64,000 bases of DNA from Listeria immobilis (GTDB lineage: Bacteria; Bacillota; Bacilli; Lactobacillales; Listeriaceae), in contig NZ_JAASTZ010000007.1 in assembly GCF_014322765.1 (NCBI RefSeq), positions 1 through 64,000 of the forward strand, given 5' to 3'. Shown here piece after piece: positions 47,302 to 58,875 of the stretch (within the stretch, counting starts at the first letter, position 1; each line of letters begins with the position of its first letter). Below the pieces are notes generated by a model. The model did not search any database. It saw only the letters and a program-made list of their open reading frames with translations, and had not been told where the DNA came from. The translations under genes and the position numbers were made by a program.

Positions 47302-49629
47302 ATGAAACAGAATTTTGATGATCGAAAAATTGTAAAACAGTATCGTGAAATAGCTCGCCAAATTGTGAAAAAAGAAGGCTTATATAAAAATATGGATCAA
47401 AATGAACTTTGCGAACAAACCAATTATTGGCGTGAAAAGTTCAAAACAAAACCGATGACAGATCGAGATAAAATTAATATTTTTGCACTTGCAAGAGAAG
47501 CAGCTAGCCGTATTATTGGCCTTGACGCAGTAGTCGTGCAACTAATTGGTGCACTTGTTATTGGAGATGGCAAAGTAGCCGAGATGAAAACCGGTGAAGG
47601 TAAAACATTGATGTCTTTATTTGTGATGTTTATTGAAGTAATGCGTGGTAATCGTGTGCATCTTGTGACAGCTAATGAATACTTGGCTAGACGTGACCGA
47701 GAAGAAATTGGCCAAGTACTAGAATATTTAGGTGTTTCAGTTGCATTAAACGAATCTGGGTTGGATAAAGCACAGAAGAGAGCAATTTATACGGCAGATG
47801 TCATTTATGGAACAGCTTCTGAATTTGGCTTTGACTATTTACGTGATAATATGGTTCGCCAAATGGAAGATAAAGTACAAAGCGGTCTTGACTTTGTATT
47901 AATCGATGAAGCAGATTCTATTCTTATTGATGAAGCTCGTACACCGTTGCTTATTTCAGATCGAAAAGAAGAAGATCTTACACTTTATCAAACAGCTAAT
48001 AAACTTGTGAAAACAATGATGAAAGATGATTATGAAATAGAAGAACATAAACGTTTTGTTTGGTTAAATGATGCTGGAATTGAAAAAGCACAAAAATTTT
48101 GGGGAGTAGAATCACTTTACTCAGCTGAAGCACAATCAGAACTACGTATTACGATGCTACTAATGCGAGCTCATTTTTTAATGCATAAAGATAAAGATTA
48201 TGTTGTGCTTGATGGGGAAGTACTTATTATTGACCCACATACAGGACGTGCGCTTCCAGGACGCCGTTTTAATGATGGACTACACCAAGCAATTGAAGCA
48301 AAAGAAGATGTCGAAGTGAAAGAAGAGTCACGAACACTGGCGACAATTACTATTCAAAATTATTTTCGGATGTATAAGAAAATTTCTGGAATGACAGGTA
48401 CGGCTAAAACCGAAGAAGAAGAATTTAGACAAATCTATAATATGGATGTTGTTGTAATCCCAACTAATTTACGAATTAACCGTGAAGATGTTCCAGATGA
48501 TATTTTCTACACAAAAAAAGAAAAAGGACGCGCGATTGTATATGAAGTTTCATGGCGTTATGAAAAAGGACAGCCAACATTAATTGGTACTTCTTCCATA
48601 AAAAGTAATGAGTGGATTAGCGGATTGCTAGATGCAGCAGGAATTCCTCATCAAGTTTTAAATGCCAAAAACCATGCGCAAGAAGCGGAAATTATTGCCA
48701 AGGCAGGAAAACGTGGCATGGTAACCTTGGCGACGAATATGGCTGGACGTGGAACCGATATTAAACTCGACCCGGATGTTCATAAACTAGGCGGATTAGC
48801 CGTGATTGGAACAGAACGTCATGAAAGTCGCCGTATTGATTTGCAGTTAATGGGACGTTCTGGTCGACGAGGAGATCCTGGATTTAGTAAGTTTATGATT
48901 TCATTAGAAGACGATTTACTAGAACAATTTGAAAGTAAAAACTGGGAAAAATTATCTATTAAACTTAAACGAAAAGCGCCACGTGATGGTAAACCAGTAA
49001 ACTCCAATAAAATTCACTCAGTTGTAGTTAATGCGCAAAAACGACTTGAAGGCGCTAATTATGATATTCGTAAAGATTTACTTTCCTATGATGAAGTAAT
49101 CGATTTACAACGGAAAATGGTATACAAAGAGCGAGATCAATTGCTTGAAAGGAATAAACTAGGTGTATCTTCTGAAAAAATTCTTCGTGAAGTAGCCGAA
49201 TATGCTTTTATTCATTCTGAAATAGATCCAGAGAAAATGGACAAATATTACGCTCGACAAAAAGAATTTCTCGGTGGAACAAAATTCCCGATTTCTTTTG
49301 ATGAAGTATCGTTAATGGAAGCAAGTGAAGTGGTGGAAAAAATTGTCACTTGGCATAAAAAAGAGCGAGACAAATTTCCGTTAGAAACCATTAATGCTAT
49401 TGAAAAAGAAGTTTATTTAAACTTAATGGACCAAATGTGGGTAATGCATTTAGATGCAATGGTGCAACTTCGTGAAGGGATTCATTTACGGGCATATGGA
49501 CAACAAGATCCACTTGTTATGTATCAAAAAGAAGGCGCTCAGTTATTTGAGAAATTCCAAGCAGATTATCATTTTTACTTTGCTCATGCATTGCTTGAAT
49601 TAGATCCAGAAGGGCTAGTTCAAGGTTAA
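47302..49629 (+). CDS. secA2: Accessory secretion ATPase SecA2
   Basis: 775 residues, shorter than canonical SecA because the C-terminal linker and zinc domain are absent. Walker A TGEGKT at 97-102, DEAD motif VLIDEADSILIDEA, GMTGTAKTEEEEF and motif VI region LMGRSGRRGDPG are all present. Exports p60 and other autolysins in Listeria; beside iap as in L. monocytogenes (lmo0583). ATG 47302 behind GGAGG gives the known N-terminus MKQNFDDRKI; a longer frame from 47248 is not supported. Confidence 0.96.
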   Translation: MKQNFDDRKIVKQYREIARQIVKKEGLYKNMDQNELCEQTNYWREKFKTKPMTDRDKINIFALAREAASRIIGLDAVVVQLIGALVIGDGKVAEMKTGEGKTLMSLFVMFIEVMRGNRVHLVTANEYLARRDREEIGQVLEYLGVSVALNESGLDKAQKRAIYTADVIYGTASEFGFDYLRDNMVRQMEDKVQSGLDFVLIDEADSILIDEARTPLLISDRKEEDLTLYQTANKLVKTMMKDDYEIEEHKRFVWLNDAGIEKAQKFWGVESLYSAEAQSELRITMLLMRAHFLMHKDKDYVVLDGEVLIIDPHTGRALPGRRFNDGLHQAIEAKEDVEVKEESRTLATITIQNYFRMYKKISGMTGTAKTEEEEFRQIYNMDVVVIPTNLRINREDVPDDIFYTKKEKGRAIVYEVSWRYEKGQPTLIGTSSIKSNEWISGLLDAAGIPHQVLNAKNHAQEAEIIAKAGKRGMVTLATNMAGRGTDIKLDPDVHKLGGLAVIGTERHESRRIDLQLMGRSGRRGDPGFSKFMISLEDDLLEQFESKNWEKLSIKLKRKAPRDGKPVNSNKIHSVVVNAQKRLEGANYDIRKDLLSYDEVIDLQRKMVYKERDQLLERNKLGVSSEKILREVAEYAFIHSEIDPEKMDKYYARQKEFLGGTKFPISFDEVSLMEASEVVEKIVTWHKKERDKFPLETINAIEKEVYLNLMDQMWVMHLDAMVQLREGIHLRAYGQQDPLVMYQKEGAQLFEKFQADYHFYFAHALLELDPEGLVQG

Positions 49630-49745
49630 TGCTACAACTTGGGGCTGATTTTTCCTAAATAAATGGGTAATTAAGTGAGAACGAGGGTAATATTCTATAT
49701 AATAATAACAAATGAAAATAAATATACACAAAAGAGGGTGGAAAA

Positions 49746-50915
49746 GTGAAGGGGTCATTAACAAAATTTAAACAGTTTTTTATTGATAACAAGTTTGTAT
49801 TAGGGTTATTAATCTTTCTTTTAGTAGCACTTGATATTTACGTTTTAACTAAAATAGCCTTTATTTTTGATCCATTGATGGTCATTCTCAAAACGGTCGC
49901 TGCACCAATTATATTAGCAGGAATTTCCTATTACTTATTTAATCCAGTAATTGATTGGTTGGAGAAAAATAAATGGAAGCGCGGTTGGGCCATAGCTTTA
50001 TTATACCTAGTTATTATTGGTTTGATTATTCTACTATTTAGTTTTGTTATTCCAGCAGTCAAGGATCAAATTGTTAGCCTATTTAAAACTTTCCCTGGAT
50101 ACTGGGATCAAATCACACAGAAATTTAATGAATTCAGTCAATCAAGTTTGTTCGACCAATTAAAAGATAGACTAAGTACCAATATGAGTGAAATTATGAA
50201 AACTATTTCTGAGAAAGGGACCTCTGTATTAAATGGAGCGATTTCAAGTATCGGAAGTATTGTTGGAACAGTTACAGAAGTAGTACTAGCAATTGTGACT
50301 ACTCCTCTTGTCCTCTTTTACTTACTTAAAGATGGCAAAAAGCTGCCAGACTTTCTACTGAAAATGTTGCCAGTCAATGGTCGTGCACATACTCGTCAAG
50401 TTCTTGGTGAAGCAAACCATCAAATCAGTTCTTATATTCGTGGACAAATCATCGTTAGTTTATGTATTGGTATTCTTTTGTTTATCGGTTATCTAATTAT
50501 TGGTTTACCTTATGCATTGACGTTAGCGATCATTGCAGCATGTACTAGTATTGTTCCGTATTTAGGGCCAGCAATTGCAATTACACCAGCTATCATTATA
50601 GCGATTGTCACATCTCCTTGGTTACTAGTTAAATTAATCATTGTCTGGTGTGTTGTCCAATTACTTGAAGGTAAATTTATTTCTCCACAAGTAATGGGTA
50701 AAACACTAAAAGTACACCCAATTACTATTCTTTTTGTTATCTTAATTGCCGGAAACTTGTTCGGCGTACTAGGAGTAATCTTTGCTGTGCCGGGTTATGC
50801 AGTTCTTAAAGTAATCGTGACACACGTATTCATTTGGTTCAAACGCGTATCAGGTTTATATGGTGAACAACCAGAAAGCGAATTTGTAACAACGCCGGAA
50901 GAATCAAAAGAGTAA
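49746..50915 (+). CDS. AI-2E family transporter (YdbI/PerM-like)
   Basis: 389 residues, seven or eight helices, with family patterns PIILAGISYYLFNPVIDWLE near the start and the late motif LEGKFISPQVMGKTLKVHP. Role in the family varies (autoinducer export, ion antiport); unknown here. GTG start after AAAGAGGGTGG. Homologue of lmo0584 by position. Confidence 0.85.
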   Translation: MKGSLTKFKQFFIDNKFVLGLLIFLLVALDIYVLTKIAFIFDPLMVILKTVAAPIILAGISYYLFNPVIDWLEKNKWKRGWAIALLYLVIIGLIILLFSFVIPAVKDQIVSLFKTFPGYWDQITQKFNEFSQSSLFDQLKDRLSTNMSEIMKTISEKGTSVLNGAISSIGSIVGTVTEVVLAIVTTPLVLFYLLKDGKKLPDFLLKMLPVNGRAHTRQVLGEANHQISSYIRGQIIVSLCIGILLFIGYLIIGLPYALTLAIIAACTSIVPYLGPAIAITPAIIIAIVTSPWLLVKLIIVWCVVQLLEGKFISPQVMGKTLKVHPITILFVILIAGNLFGVLGVIFAVPGYAVLKVIVTHVFIWFKRVSGLYGEQPESEFVTTPEESKE

Positions 50916-50922
50916 TTTATAA

Positions 50923-50967
50923 GCGCCTACTAGCGGAAAAAATATTTCTTCTTAGTAGGCTTTTTTG
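50923..50967 (+). terminator. Terminator after the AI-2E family gene
   Basis: GCCTACTA pairs with TAGTAGGC across a 21-base AT-rich loop, then TTTTTTGTG. Confidence 0.75.
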
Positions 50968-51107
50968 TGTATTTTTCACTACAGATAATGCACAAAAAAT
51001 AATGGTTTTGAATGTATAAAGCAATAAAGTTTACTAAATTATCGCAATTTTATGCTTTATAACCTTAAACTAGTAATAGTGCAGTTTCTATGAAAGGTTG
51101 TCCTTGA

Positions 51108-51257
51108 AAAGCACTAGGTAAATTTGATTCATCGGGAAACTTTATTCGCAAGTATGTACAAGAGTTAGCAGATTTACCAGACAAATTCACTCGCCAACCC
51201 GAAAAAATGACAGCAAAAGAACAAACGGTTGATTCTTTTGCGCCAAAATTCACATGA
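51108..51257 (+). pseudogene. Remnant of a photolyase C-terminus
   Basis: In one frame the sequence reads KFDSSGNFIRKYVQELADLPDKF and goes on to a stop at 51257. This is the conserved end of class I DNA photolyases (G-x-F-I-R-x-Y-V-P-E-L). Upstream the frame is closed by a stop and no photolyase core remains. L. monocytogenes has a photolyase gene (lmo0588) in this interval, so the gene was lost here leaving about 50 codons. Confidence 0.75.
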
Positions 51258-51334
51258 GGGAATATGAGCAACCTTTTAGGGAGAACGACTTAGGTATGTT
51301 AAAATTCACTTATCAGGTGATAAGGGGGATTGAA

Positions 51335-51751
51335 ATGACACAATTTTTGAAGCTGTTCATAACGAACGCCATTATTTTTTTGATATTTGATCTTTTTTGG
51401 GTACTTGTTGTTTCTAAAAAAATGTATCAGCATTTTATCGGGGAGTTAATGGGAGATGTCCGAATATGGCCAGCTGTTATTTTCTATCTACTTTATGTGA
51501 TTGGTGTTACCTTTTTCGTTTTAATTCCAGGAACCGAAAAAGAAAGTATTGGTTATGTCACCTTAGCAGCTGCATTATTTGGTTTAATTTGTTACGCGAC
51601 ATACGATTTGACGAACTTAGCAACATTAAAAGATTGGCCAGTTGCGATGACTATAATTGATCTTATTTGGGGAACTGCAGTGACGACGGTTACTTCTATG
51701 ATTGTTTACTTTATTAATATGAATTTCTTTGTAGGAGGTTCGCAACAATGA
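51335..51751 (+). CDS. DUF2177 four-helix membrane protein
   Basis: 138 residues, four predicted helices, with FDLFWVLVVSKKMYQ and YATYDLTNLATLKDWP, the DUF2177 hallmark. Function unknown. ATG 51335 behind AAGGGGG is chosen over a longer frame that runs into the photolyase remnant. It overlaps the next gene by four bases (ATGA). Confidence 0.82.
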   Translation: MTQFLKLFITNAIIFLIFDLFWVLVVSKKMYQHFIGELMGDVRIWPAVIFYLLYVIGVTFFVLIPGTEKESIGYVTLAAALFGLICYATYDLTNLATLKDWPVAMTIIDLIWGTAVTTVTSMIVYFINMNFFVGGSQQ

Positions 51752-53523
51752 CTGAAGTAGGAAATAATCGCTTATTACAAGGCATGTTAAATGGTGCCAG
51801 AGAGGTAATAAGCAAAAAAGATGAACTAAATCGGATTAATGTTTTTCCTGTAGCAGATGGTGACACTGGCAGTAATTTAGCTTCATTAATGCAAGCGATT
51901 ATTGACAATGTGGCTCACAAAGAATATTCCACGAAAGAGCTACTAGATGAAGTTGCTTCGGCGGCACTAATTGGAGCTCGAGGAAATTCAGGAATGATAT
52001 TTGCACAATATTTAAATGCCGTTGCCGAAAGTTATCATCACCTAGAATCAACTGTGGAAGAATTAGTGCAAGCTTTTCAAAAGGCTGTAAACAAGGCGTA
52101 TGAAGCATTGCTCGATCCAAAAGAAGGAACAATTTTGTCAGTGATGAGCGCTTGGTCAGAAGCACTTGCGGAAAATTACTCAAAAGAGCGGTCTCTCGAT
52201 CGTTCCCTGTTAAACGCACAAGTGGTCGCAGAAAAAGCTTTGGCTCACACGCAGTTTCAAATGCCTATTTTAAAGAAAAATCGATTAGTAGATTCGGGAG
52301 CAAAAGGTTTTTACTATTTTATTGTTGGGCTAACGAATGCTTACTGTGAAAAAGTAGCAGTAATGGCCGAAGCTGTAGGAAGCAATCAAACAATAATCGA
52401 ACATGTGGAAACTACCGAACCGCGATACAGATACTGTTCAGAATTTATTATCAAAGATCCCACGGTTACAAAACAAACCATTCAAACTAATCTAGCCGCT
52501 AAAGGAGATTCTTTAGTCATCGCTTGTAATGAAGCGCAAATAAAACTCCACATCCATACCAATGAACCTAGAGAAGTATTAACTATACTAGCAAAGTTTG
52601 GCACAATGACCTACCAAAAAGTAGATGATATGAATCTTCAATATCATGTAACTAAAAAACCTCGAGCAAAAATAGCTATTGTGACCGATTCTATTTCTGA
52701 TTTACCCGAAGAATTTTTACTAAAGCACCAAATACATGTACTACCAATGAATATTTTAACGGAAGACGAAAATTTTTTGGATAAATTGACAGTTGGGCCA
52801 GAATTGATAAAAGAAAAGCTGGCACAAAAAACTAAAATGAGTACAGCGCAACCAACCATCCATTCAGTAGATGCTTTACTGTCCTTTTTAGAAAGTAAGT
52901 ATGAACATGTACTAGTCATCACGGTATCCGCGCAATTAAGTGGAACTTATCAATTAATCAAGCAGCGGATAAAAGCCAAGAAGCTATCATCCGATTGGAT
53001 ACAAGTAATTGATTCTCGATTAAACTCGGTTGCCGAGGGACTTTTAGTGAAGCAAGCAGTGGAACTCATCGAAGCAGGAAGTTCATTTGCAACAGTTACG
53101 AGGCAAATGGAACGAGTAGCTAGCCGTAGTTTTATCTATGTGGCAGTTGCAGATTTATCACCAATGGTAAAATCCGGGAGAATTCCTCGCTTTTTAGGGG
53201 AACTGGCGAAAAAAATGTCGTTATATCCAATTGTTAGCCTTGATGAGGTTGGTTCTGGAAAATTAATTGGTGTAACGTTTAGCCAAAAGCAAAGTATGAA
53301 AAAAATCATTAAAAAAGTCAGTAAAATACATCGGGAAAATCCATTATTAGATTTGGCAGTTACGCATGTTTGTTCTGCTGAAATTGCTCACGATTGGAGC
53401 ACGCAGCTAAAGAAGAAAATAGGACAAATGAGTTATGTAGTAGATAGTTCAGCAGCAATAGCGATTAGCGCGGGAATTGGAAGCGTAGCAGTTGCTGGTA
53501 TTAAAAAGGAGGGGGCACTATGA
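51748..53523 (+). CDS. DAK2-DegV fusion protein (FakA/FakB-like)
   Basis: 591 residues. The N-terminal DAK2/DhaL domain has [16 protein letters not shown] (Mg-ATP binding) and [12 protein letters not shown]; the C-terminal half is a DegV fatty-acid-binding domain with [24 protein letters not shown] and [12 protein letters not shown]. It joins in one chain the domains of FakA (kinase) and FakB (acyl carrier), suggesting fatty acid phosphorylation; related to lmo0590. Start overlaps the DUF2177 gene; the end overlaps the next gene by four bases. Confidence 0.88.
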   Translation: MTEVGNNRLLQGMLNGAREVISKKDELNRINVFPVADGDTGSNLASLMQAIIDNVAHKEYSTKELLDEVASAALIGARGNSGMIFAQYLNAVAESYHHLESTVEELVQAFQKAVNKAYEALLDPKEGTILSVMSAWSEALAENYSKERSLDRSLLNAQVVAEKALAHTQFQMPILKKNRLVDSGAKGFYYFIVGLTNAYCEKVAVMAEAVGSNQTIIEHVETTEPRYRYCSEFIIKDPTVTKQTIQTNLAAKGDSLVIACNEAQIKLHIHTNEPREVLTILAKFGTMTYQKVDDMNLQYHVTKKPRAKIAIVTDSISDLPEEFLLKHQIHVLPMNILTEDENFLDKLTVGPELIKEKLAQKTKMSTAQPTIHSVDALLSFLESKYEHVLVITVSAQLSGTYQLIKQRIKAKKLSSDWIQVIDSRLNSVAEGLLVKQAVELIEAGSSFATVTRQMERVASRSFIYVAVADLSPMVKSGRIPRFLGELAKKMSLYPIVSLDEVGSGKLIGVTFSQKQSMKKIIKKVSKIHRENPLLDLAVTHVCSAEIAHDWSTQLKKKIGQMSYVVDSSAAIAISAGIGSVAVAGIKKEGAL

Positions 53524-54293
53524 TATATTGGCTTGTAGCTGGAACATTACTAGTTTATTTTGTTATCTGGTTTATTATTTCAAAAATAAAGCAAAAATAT
53601 TCATTAGTGGATATTGCTTGGGGTGGTGGTTTTGTTGTCGTAGCTTGGACAGGCTTTTTGGCAACTTTTAGTATGACTACTCAAAACATCACGATGCTTA
53701 TATTAGTCACTATATGGGGAGTACGCTTATTTTGGCACTTAGCTCGTCGAAATTGGAATAAACCTGAGGACTATCGGTATGTAAATATGCGAAAACGCTG
53801 GGGAACTAGTTGGGTTAATGTAAAAGCCTTTTTAAATGTTTTTGTTTTACAAGGAGTATTACTCTTTATTATTGCTTTACCGATTACACATACCTTTGCA
53901 AACGAAACAATAACTTTTCAGTGGTGGCAAATGGTCGGAATCATTTTATGGCTGATTGGTTTTATATTCGAAGTAGGAGGAGATCTTCAATTAGAAAACT
54001 TTAAAAAGAATTCAGCAAATAAAGGGAAATTATTAACAACTGGATTTTGGTCACTAACAAGGCATCCGAATTACTTTGGAGAAGCACTCAGTTGGTGGGG
54101 TGTGTTTTTAGTCGCTCTCACAGAAATAACAGATAGTTGGTTACTTATTAGCCCAGCGCTGATTACCTTATTGCTATTATTTGTTTCCGGAGTTCCTTTG
54201 CTTGAGAAAAAATATCAAGACCGAGAAGATTTTAAGAAATATGCCAAAAAAACTTCGAAATTTTTTCCAATCATTGGTAAGAAGGGGCTTTAG
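53520..54293 (+). CDS. DUF1295 membrane protein (steroid reductase/ICMT-like)
   Basis: 257 residues, about six helices. [16 protein letters not shown] at the start and the core [27 protein letters not shown] (with R-H-P-N-Y) identify DUF1295. Probably an NADPH reductase or methyltransferase acting on a membrane lipid; unproven. Translationally coupled to the DAK2-DegV gene, which hints at lipid metabolism. Confidence 0.82.
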   Translation: MIYWLVAGTLLVYFVIWFIISKIKQKYSLVDIAWGGGFVVVAWTGFLATFSMTTQNITMLILVTIWGVRLFWHLARRNWNKPEDYRYVNMRKRWGTSWVNVKAFLNVFVLQGVLLFIIALPITHTFANETITFQWWQMVGIILWLIGFIFEVGGDLQLENFKKNSANKGKLLTTGFWSLTRHPNYFGEALSWWGVFLVALTEITDSWLLISPALITLLLLFVSGVPLLEKKYQDREDFKKYAKKTSKFFPIIGKKGL

Positions 54294-54425
54294 TAAAAAG
54301 TGGCGATGGGCTCGTAAATCTTACTAGTGCTATTAATTGCTATTTACTATAGAAAGCGAGTAGAATAACAATAGGTATTATAAACATACCTGTACAATAC
54401 TTATGATGCGAGAGGGGTACAACAA

Positions 54426-54968
54426 ATGAAAAAAGAAAAGACCGTGTTAATTATGAACTTCGATGAGGAAAGTATTTCTTATCAAGCATTTTCTGAAATG
54501 AAAAGATTACACCAGGAACGTAAAATCATTGGCTACCAAATGGCGGTCGTAAAACATGAACCTGGGAATAAACTTGAAGCACAAGATTTTCTTGACTTTA
54601 CTGGTGCTGACAAAAATATGAAAGATAGCCTTATTGGGATGTTAATCGGTATTCTAGGTGGTCCGTTTGGTATTTTAATCGGTTGGATGATTGGTGCAAT
54701 CGTTGGTACTACAAAAGATGCCGGCGAAGTGAAAAACGCGATGACAATATTTGAAAGAACATTAAAAACAATCCCAGAAGGTTCAACAGGCGTTATCTTA
54801 ATTGCGACTGAACAAGAACTAGGAAACGTAAATGATGTAGCAATGGATGAATTACACGGCCGTATCCAACGTATGGACGAAGCTATTGTAGCACAAGAAA
54901 TCAAGGAAGCTCAATCAACTGAAGGAAAAGCAAAAGATTCTGCTAAAAAACATTGGTTTAGCAAATAA
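54426..54968 (+). CDS. DUF1269-like stress-associated protein with glycine zipper
   Basis: 180 residues. An N-terminal beta/alpha domain (VLIMNFDEESISYQAFSEMKRLHQ) contains a central hydrophobic Gly zipper (IGMLIGILGGPFGILIGWMIGAIVG), then VILIATEQELG and a charged tail. Fits DUF1269-type membrane-associated proteins often linked to general stress. Homologue of lmo0592. No sigma-B promoter was confirmed. Confidence 0.7.
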   Translation: MKKEKTVLIMNFDEESISYQAFSEMKRLHQERKIIGYQMAVVKHEPGNKLEAQDFLDFTGADKNMKDSLIGMLIGILGGPFGILIGWMIGAIVGTTKDAGEVKNAMTIFERTLKTIPEGSTGVILIATEQELGNVNDVAMDELHGRIQRMDEAIVAQEIKEAQSTEGKAKDSAKKHWFSK

Positions 54969-54977
54969 GCGATACGA

Positions 54978-55006
54978 AAGAGGATAGAGCAATCTATTCT
55001 CTTTTT
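54978..55006 (+). terminator. Terminator after the DUF1269-like gene
   Basis: AAGAGGATAGA (54978-54988) pairs with TCTATTCTCTT (54993-55003), one mismatch, GCAA loop, then TTTG. Confidence 0.75.
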
Positions 55007-55190
55007 GTTTTAATATAGTAAAATTCGGGAACTATAAACAAGATAATTACTTAAATATGTCCAGAAATCATTTTTCTTTTGATGGTAACGCTTTATTTTA
55101 TGAAAGCTATTTTCATAAAATTAAAAACGTGCTACAATGAACAAGTTGTGATTTTCACAAGAATAATTCTTTATTTGGAGTTGAAGTAAT

Positions 55191-55991
55191 TTGGATGTAG
55201 AAAGCAGTCCATTAATGCAGAAAATTGACTATAGTACGCGCAAAAAAATTGATTTAGTAAATAATAGTATTCTTCGTTATATTGTGCGCGCTATGCTAGC
55301 ATGTTTATTCTTAACACTAGGGACCGCTGTTGCTGTAATGATTGGTGATAAAGTGGATCATTTTGCACCAGGTCTTGGAAAAATTGTTTATGCATTTATG
55401 TTTAGTTGGTCACTCGTAATGATTATCTATATGAATGCGGAACTTGGAACGTCTAATATGATGTATATGACAACAGGTGTATATCAAAAAATAATCAAGC
55501 CTGGAAAAGCATTGCAAATTTTGTTCTTATGTATTATTTGTAATTTACTTGGCGGGATTTTGGCAGGGTATTTAGTATCCTTAACGTCCGCATTCCAAAA
55601 TTTACCAGCAGACCACTTTTTGTTTACCGCAGTAACTGGTAAGCTTGAAAAAGCGCCACTCGAGATTTTTGTCGAAGGTATTTTTGCCAATATAGTTGTA
55701 AATACCGCCGTGCTTTGTACACTGCGAATGAAAGATGATGCTGGAAAAGTAATTGCGATGATTTTCATTATTTTCATCTTTGCATTCTTAGGATTTGAGC
55801 ACGTTATTGCCAACTTCTCTTCTTTCTCTTTAGCGTTTTTTGCTTCTGGCGGAACACTTGCTGCAATGACAGTAGGAAATGTTTCAGTCAACCTCGTACT
55901 TGCGCTGTTAGGGAACTTTGTAGGAGGAGGCCTTGTAATCGGTTTAGGATATGCTTGGCTTAACCGTACAAAATCAATTTATAAAGATTAA
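55191..55991 (+). CDS. Formate/nitrite transporter family channel
   Basis: 266 residues, six helices of the FNT aquaporin-like fold. The family pattern is seen in NAELGTSNMMYMTTG and ICNLLGGILAGYL, with FEHVIANF carrying the channel His. Moves formate or nitrite; substrate not decided. TTG start 10 bases from TTTGGAG. Homologue of lmo0593. Confidence 0.88.
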   Translation: MDVESSPLMQKIDYSTRKKIDLVNNSILRYIVRAMLACLFLTLGTAVAVMIGDKVDHFAPGLGKIVYAFMFSWSLVMIIYMNAELGTSNMMYMTTGVYQKIIKPGKALQILFLCIICNLLGGILAGYLVSLTSAFQNLPADHFLFTAVTGKLEKAPLEIFVEGIFANIVVNTAVLCTLRMKDDAGKVIAMIFIIFIFAFLGFEHVIANFSSFSLAFFASGGTLAAMTVGNVSVNLVLALLGNFVGGGLVIGLGYAWLNRTKSIYKD

Positions 55992-55992
55992 T

Positions 55993-57139
<1,147 letters not shown>

Positions 57140-57149
57140 TCACATCCCC

Positions 57150-58427
57150 TTAAATTTGCTCTAGTGCATGTGTTAAATCTTGAATAATATCATCTGCATT
57201 CTCAATTCCAATAGATAGACGTATTGATTCCGGTTTTACCCCAGCAGTAAGTTGTTGATCTTCGCTTAACTGTTGATGAGTCGTGGAGGCTGGATGAATA
57301 ATAAGCGATTTTGCATCTCCAACGTTTGCTAAATGGGAGAATAGTTCCACCGACTCAATCACTTTTTTCCCAGCTTCATAACCACCTTTAACGCCAAAAG
57401 TGAAAATAGATCCAGGACCTTTTGGTAAGTATTTTTGCGCTAAATCAAAATATTTATTTTCTTTTAGGTTAGGGTAGTTAACCCACGCAACTTTTGGATG
57501 GTCATTTAAGAAGTTTGCAACTAATTTTGCATTTTTTACATGTCGTTCTAATCGCAGGGAGAGTGTTTCTAAACCAAGGATAAGTAGGAATGCATTAAAA
57601 GGTGATAGTGCTGCACCTGTGTCGCGTAAAAGTGAAACACGTAGTTTGGTAATATAAGCTGCTGCTCCAACATCATTTGTGTAGGATAAACCGTTATAAC
57701 TGTCATCTGGAACAACTAATTTTGGAAACTTACCATTTGCCCAGTCAAATTTGCCCGAATCAATTACGGCTCCACCAATTGCAACCCCATGACCACCGAT
57801 GAATTTAGTAGCTGAATAAACGACAATATCAGCTCCAAAATCAAACGGACGATTTAAATAAGCGGTTGCGAAAGTATTATCAACAATAAGTGGGATATTA
57901 GAAGTGTGCGCAATGTTTGCCACTTTTTCAATATCAACAATATTAATATCTGGATTGCCAATTGTTTCAACAAAGACAGCCTTCGTATTTTCTTTAATGG
58001 CCTTTTCAAAATTTTCTGGTTCATTTGGATCTACAAAGGTAACTTCAATCCCAAATGTTTTAAAAGTATGAGAAAACAGTGTATGTGTACCACCATAAAG
58101 TGTTGCTGCTGCGACAATATGATCACCGGAACCAGCAATATTTAAAATGGAATAGGTTATAGCAGCCATTCCAGAAGCTGTTGCAACTGCACCAATACCG
58201 CCTTCAAGTAAAGTTAAGCGTTCTTCTAACACAGCAGTAGTTGGATTCATAATTCGCGTATAAATATTTCCAGATTCTTGAAGACCAAATAAAGCTGCTG
58301 CATGCTCTGGACTATCAAAAGTGTAGGAAGTTGTTTGGTAAATAGGAACGGCTCTTGAATGTGTATCCCCGTCTGGTGTATGTCCTCCGTGTACTTGAAT
58401 TGTTTCAAATTGATACTCATTACTCAT
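57150..58427 (-). CDS. metY: O-acetylhomoserine sulfhydrylase (aminocarboxypropyltransferase)
   Basis: PLP enzyme making homocysteine (or methionine) from O-acetylhomoserine and sulfide. 425 residues. PLP lysine in [18 protein letters not shown]-terminal [13 protein letters not shown] is typical of MetY. ATG 58427 follows AGAGGAG; an in-frame GTG at 58436 lies in the ribosome site. First gene of the metY-metX operon under a SAM-I riboswitch. Confidence 0.93.
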   Translation of the reverse strand: MSNEYQFETIQVHGGHTPDGDTHSRAVPIYQTTSYTFDSPEHAAALFGLQESGNIYTRIMNPTTAVLEERLTLLEGGIGAVATASGMAAITYSILNIAGSGDHIVAAATLYGGTHTLFSHTFKTFGIEVTFVDPNEPENFEKAIKENTKAVFVETIGNPDINIVDIEKVANIAHTSNIPLIVDNTFATAYLNRPFDFGADIVVYSATKFIGGHGVAIGGAVIDSGKFDWANGKFPKLVVPDDSYNGLSYTNDVGAAAYITKLRVSLLRDTGAALSPFNAFLLILGLETLSLRLERHVKNAKLVANFLNDHPKVAWVNYPNLKENKYFDLAQKYLPKGPGSIFTFGVKGGYEAGKKVIESVELFSHLANVGDAKSLIIHPASTTHQQLSEDQQLTAGVKPESIRLSIGIENADDIIQDLTHALEQI

Positions 58428-58471
58428 AAAATCCACTCCTCTTTTAATATGTATTTACTTGTAATTCCAAT

Positions 58472-58635
58472 CAAAAAACCTCCCTAGCAGTATATAAGCC
58501 GCCAGAGAGGATAAAGTTTCCTAAACTTGGATTTCCGACTTATCTTTCAGAACATACTGCTGGAATTAGCACCGTGAAATAATATTCCGGTTGCTAAGGC
58601 TTCAAAGGGCCAGTCCCTCCACCTTTCATGATAAG
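58472..58635 (-). promoter_or_regulatory. SAM-I riboswitch (S-box) with terminator
   Basis: Read on the minus strand from 58635: CTTATCATGAAAGGTGGAGG, GACTGGCCC, GAAGCCTTAGCAACC, CGGTGCTAATTCC and GAAAGATAAG (P1 closes at 58539) are the S-box blocks. Downstream a stem pairs 58501-58510 with 58479-58488 and is followed by TTTTTT, the transcription terminator formed when SAM is bound. It shuts off metY-metX when methionine supply is sufficient. Confidence 0.95.
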
Positions 58636-58875
58636 AAAATACGATTAAATTAAGTTTTATATTACGCTGGATGAATGAAAATGTCAACTATCTGTTTATT
58701 TTATTTGATTTACGGCCAATAATGTGTGAGTTTTGTGTCTATCAATAAATTTAAGTTAAATTTTGTTCGAGAAAAGTGTTTAATTTTTTATTTTTAGGCT
58801 ATTATAGATAAGTCTAGTTGAATTTCATCAAAAATGGGGTCGAATTAGAACAAAAAATTGGGAGTTGAAAGACAA

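Noticed and set aside
51065-51271. Minus-strand ORF of 68 codons
   Set aside because: The opposite strand carries the photolyase C-terminal remnant, which explains the open frame.
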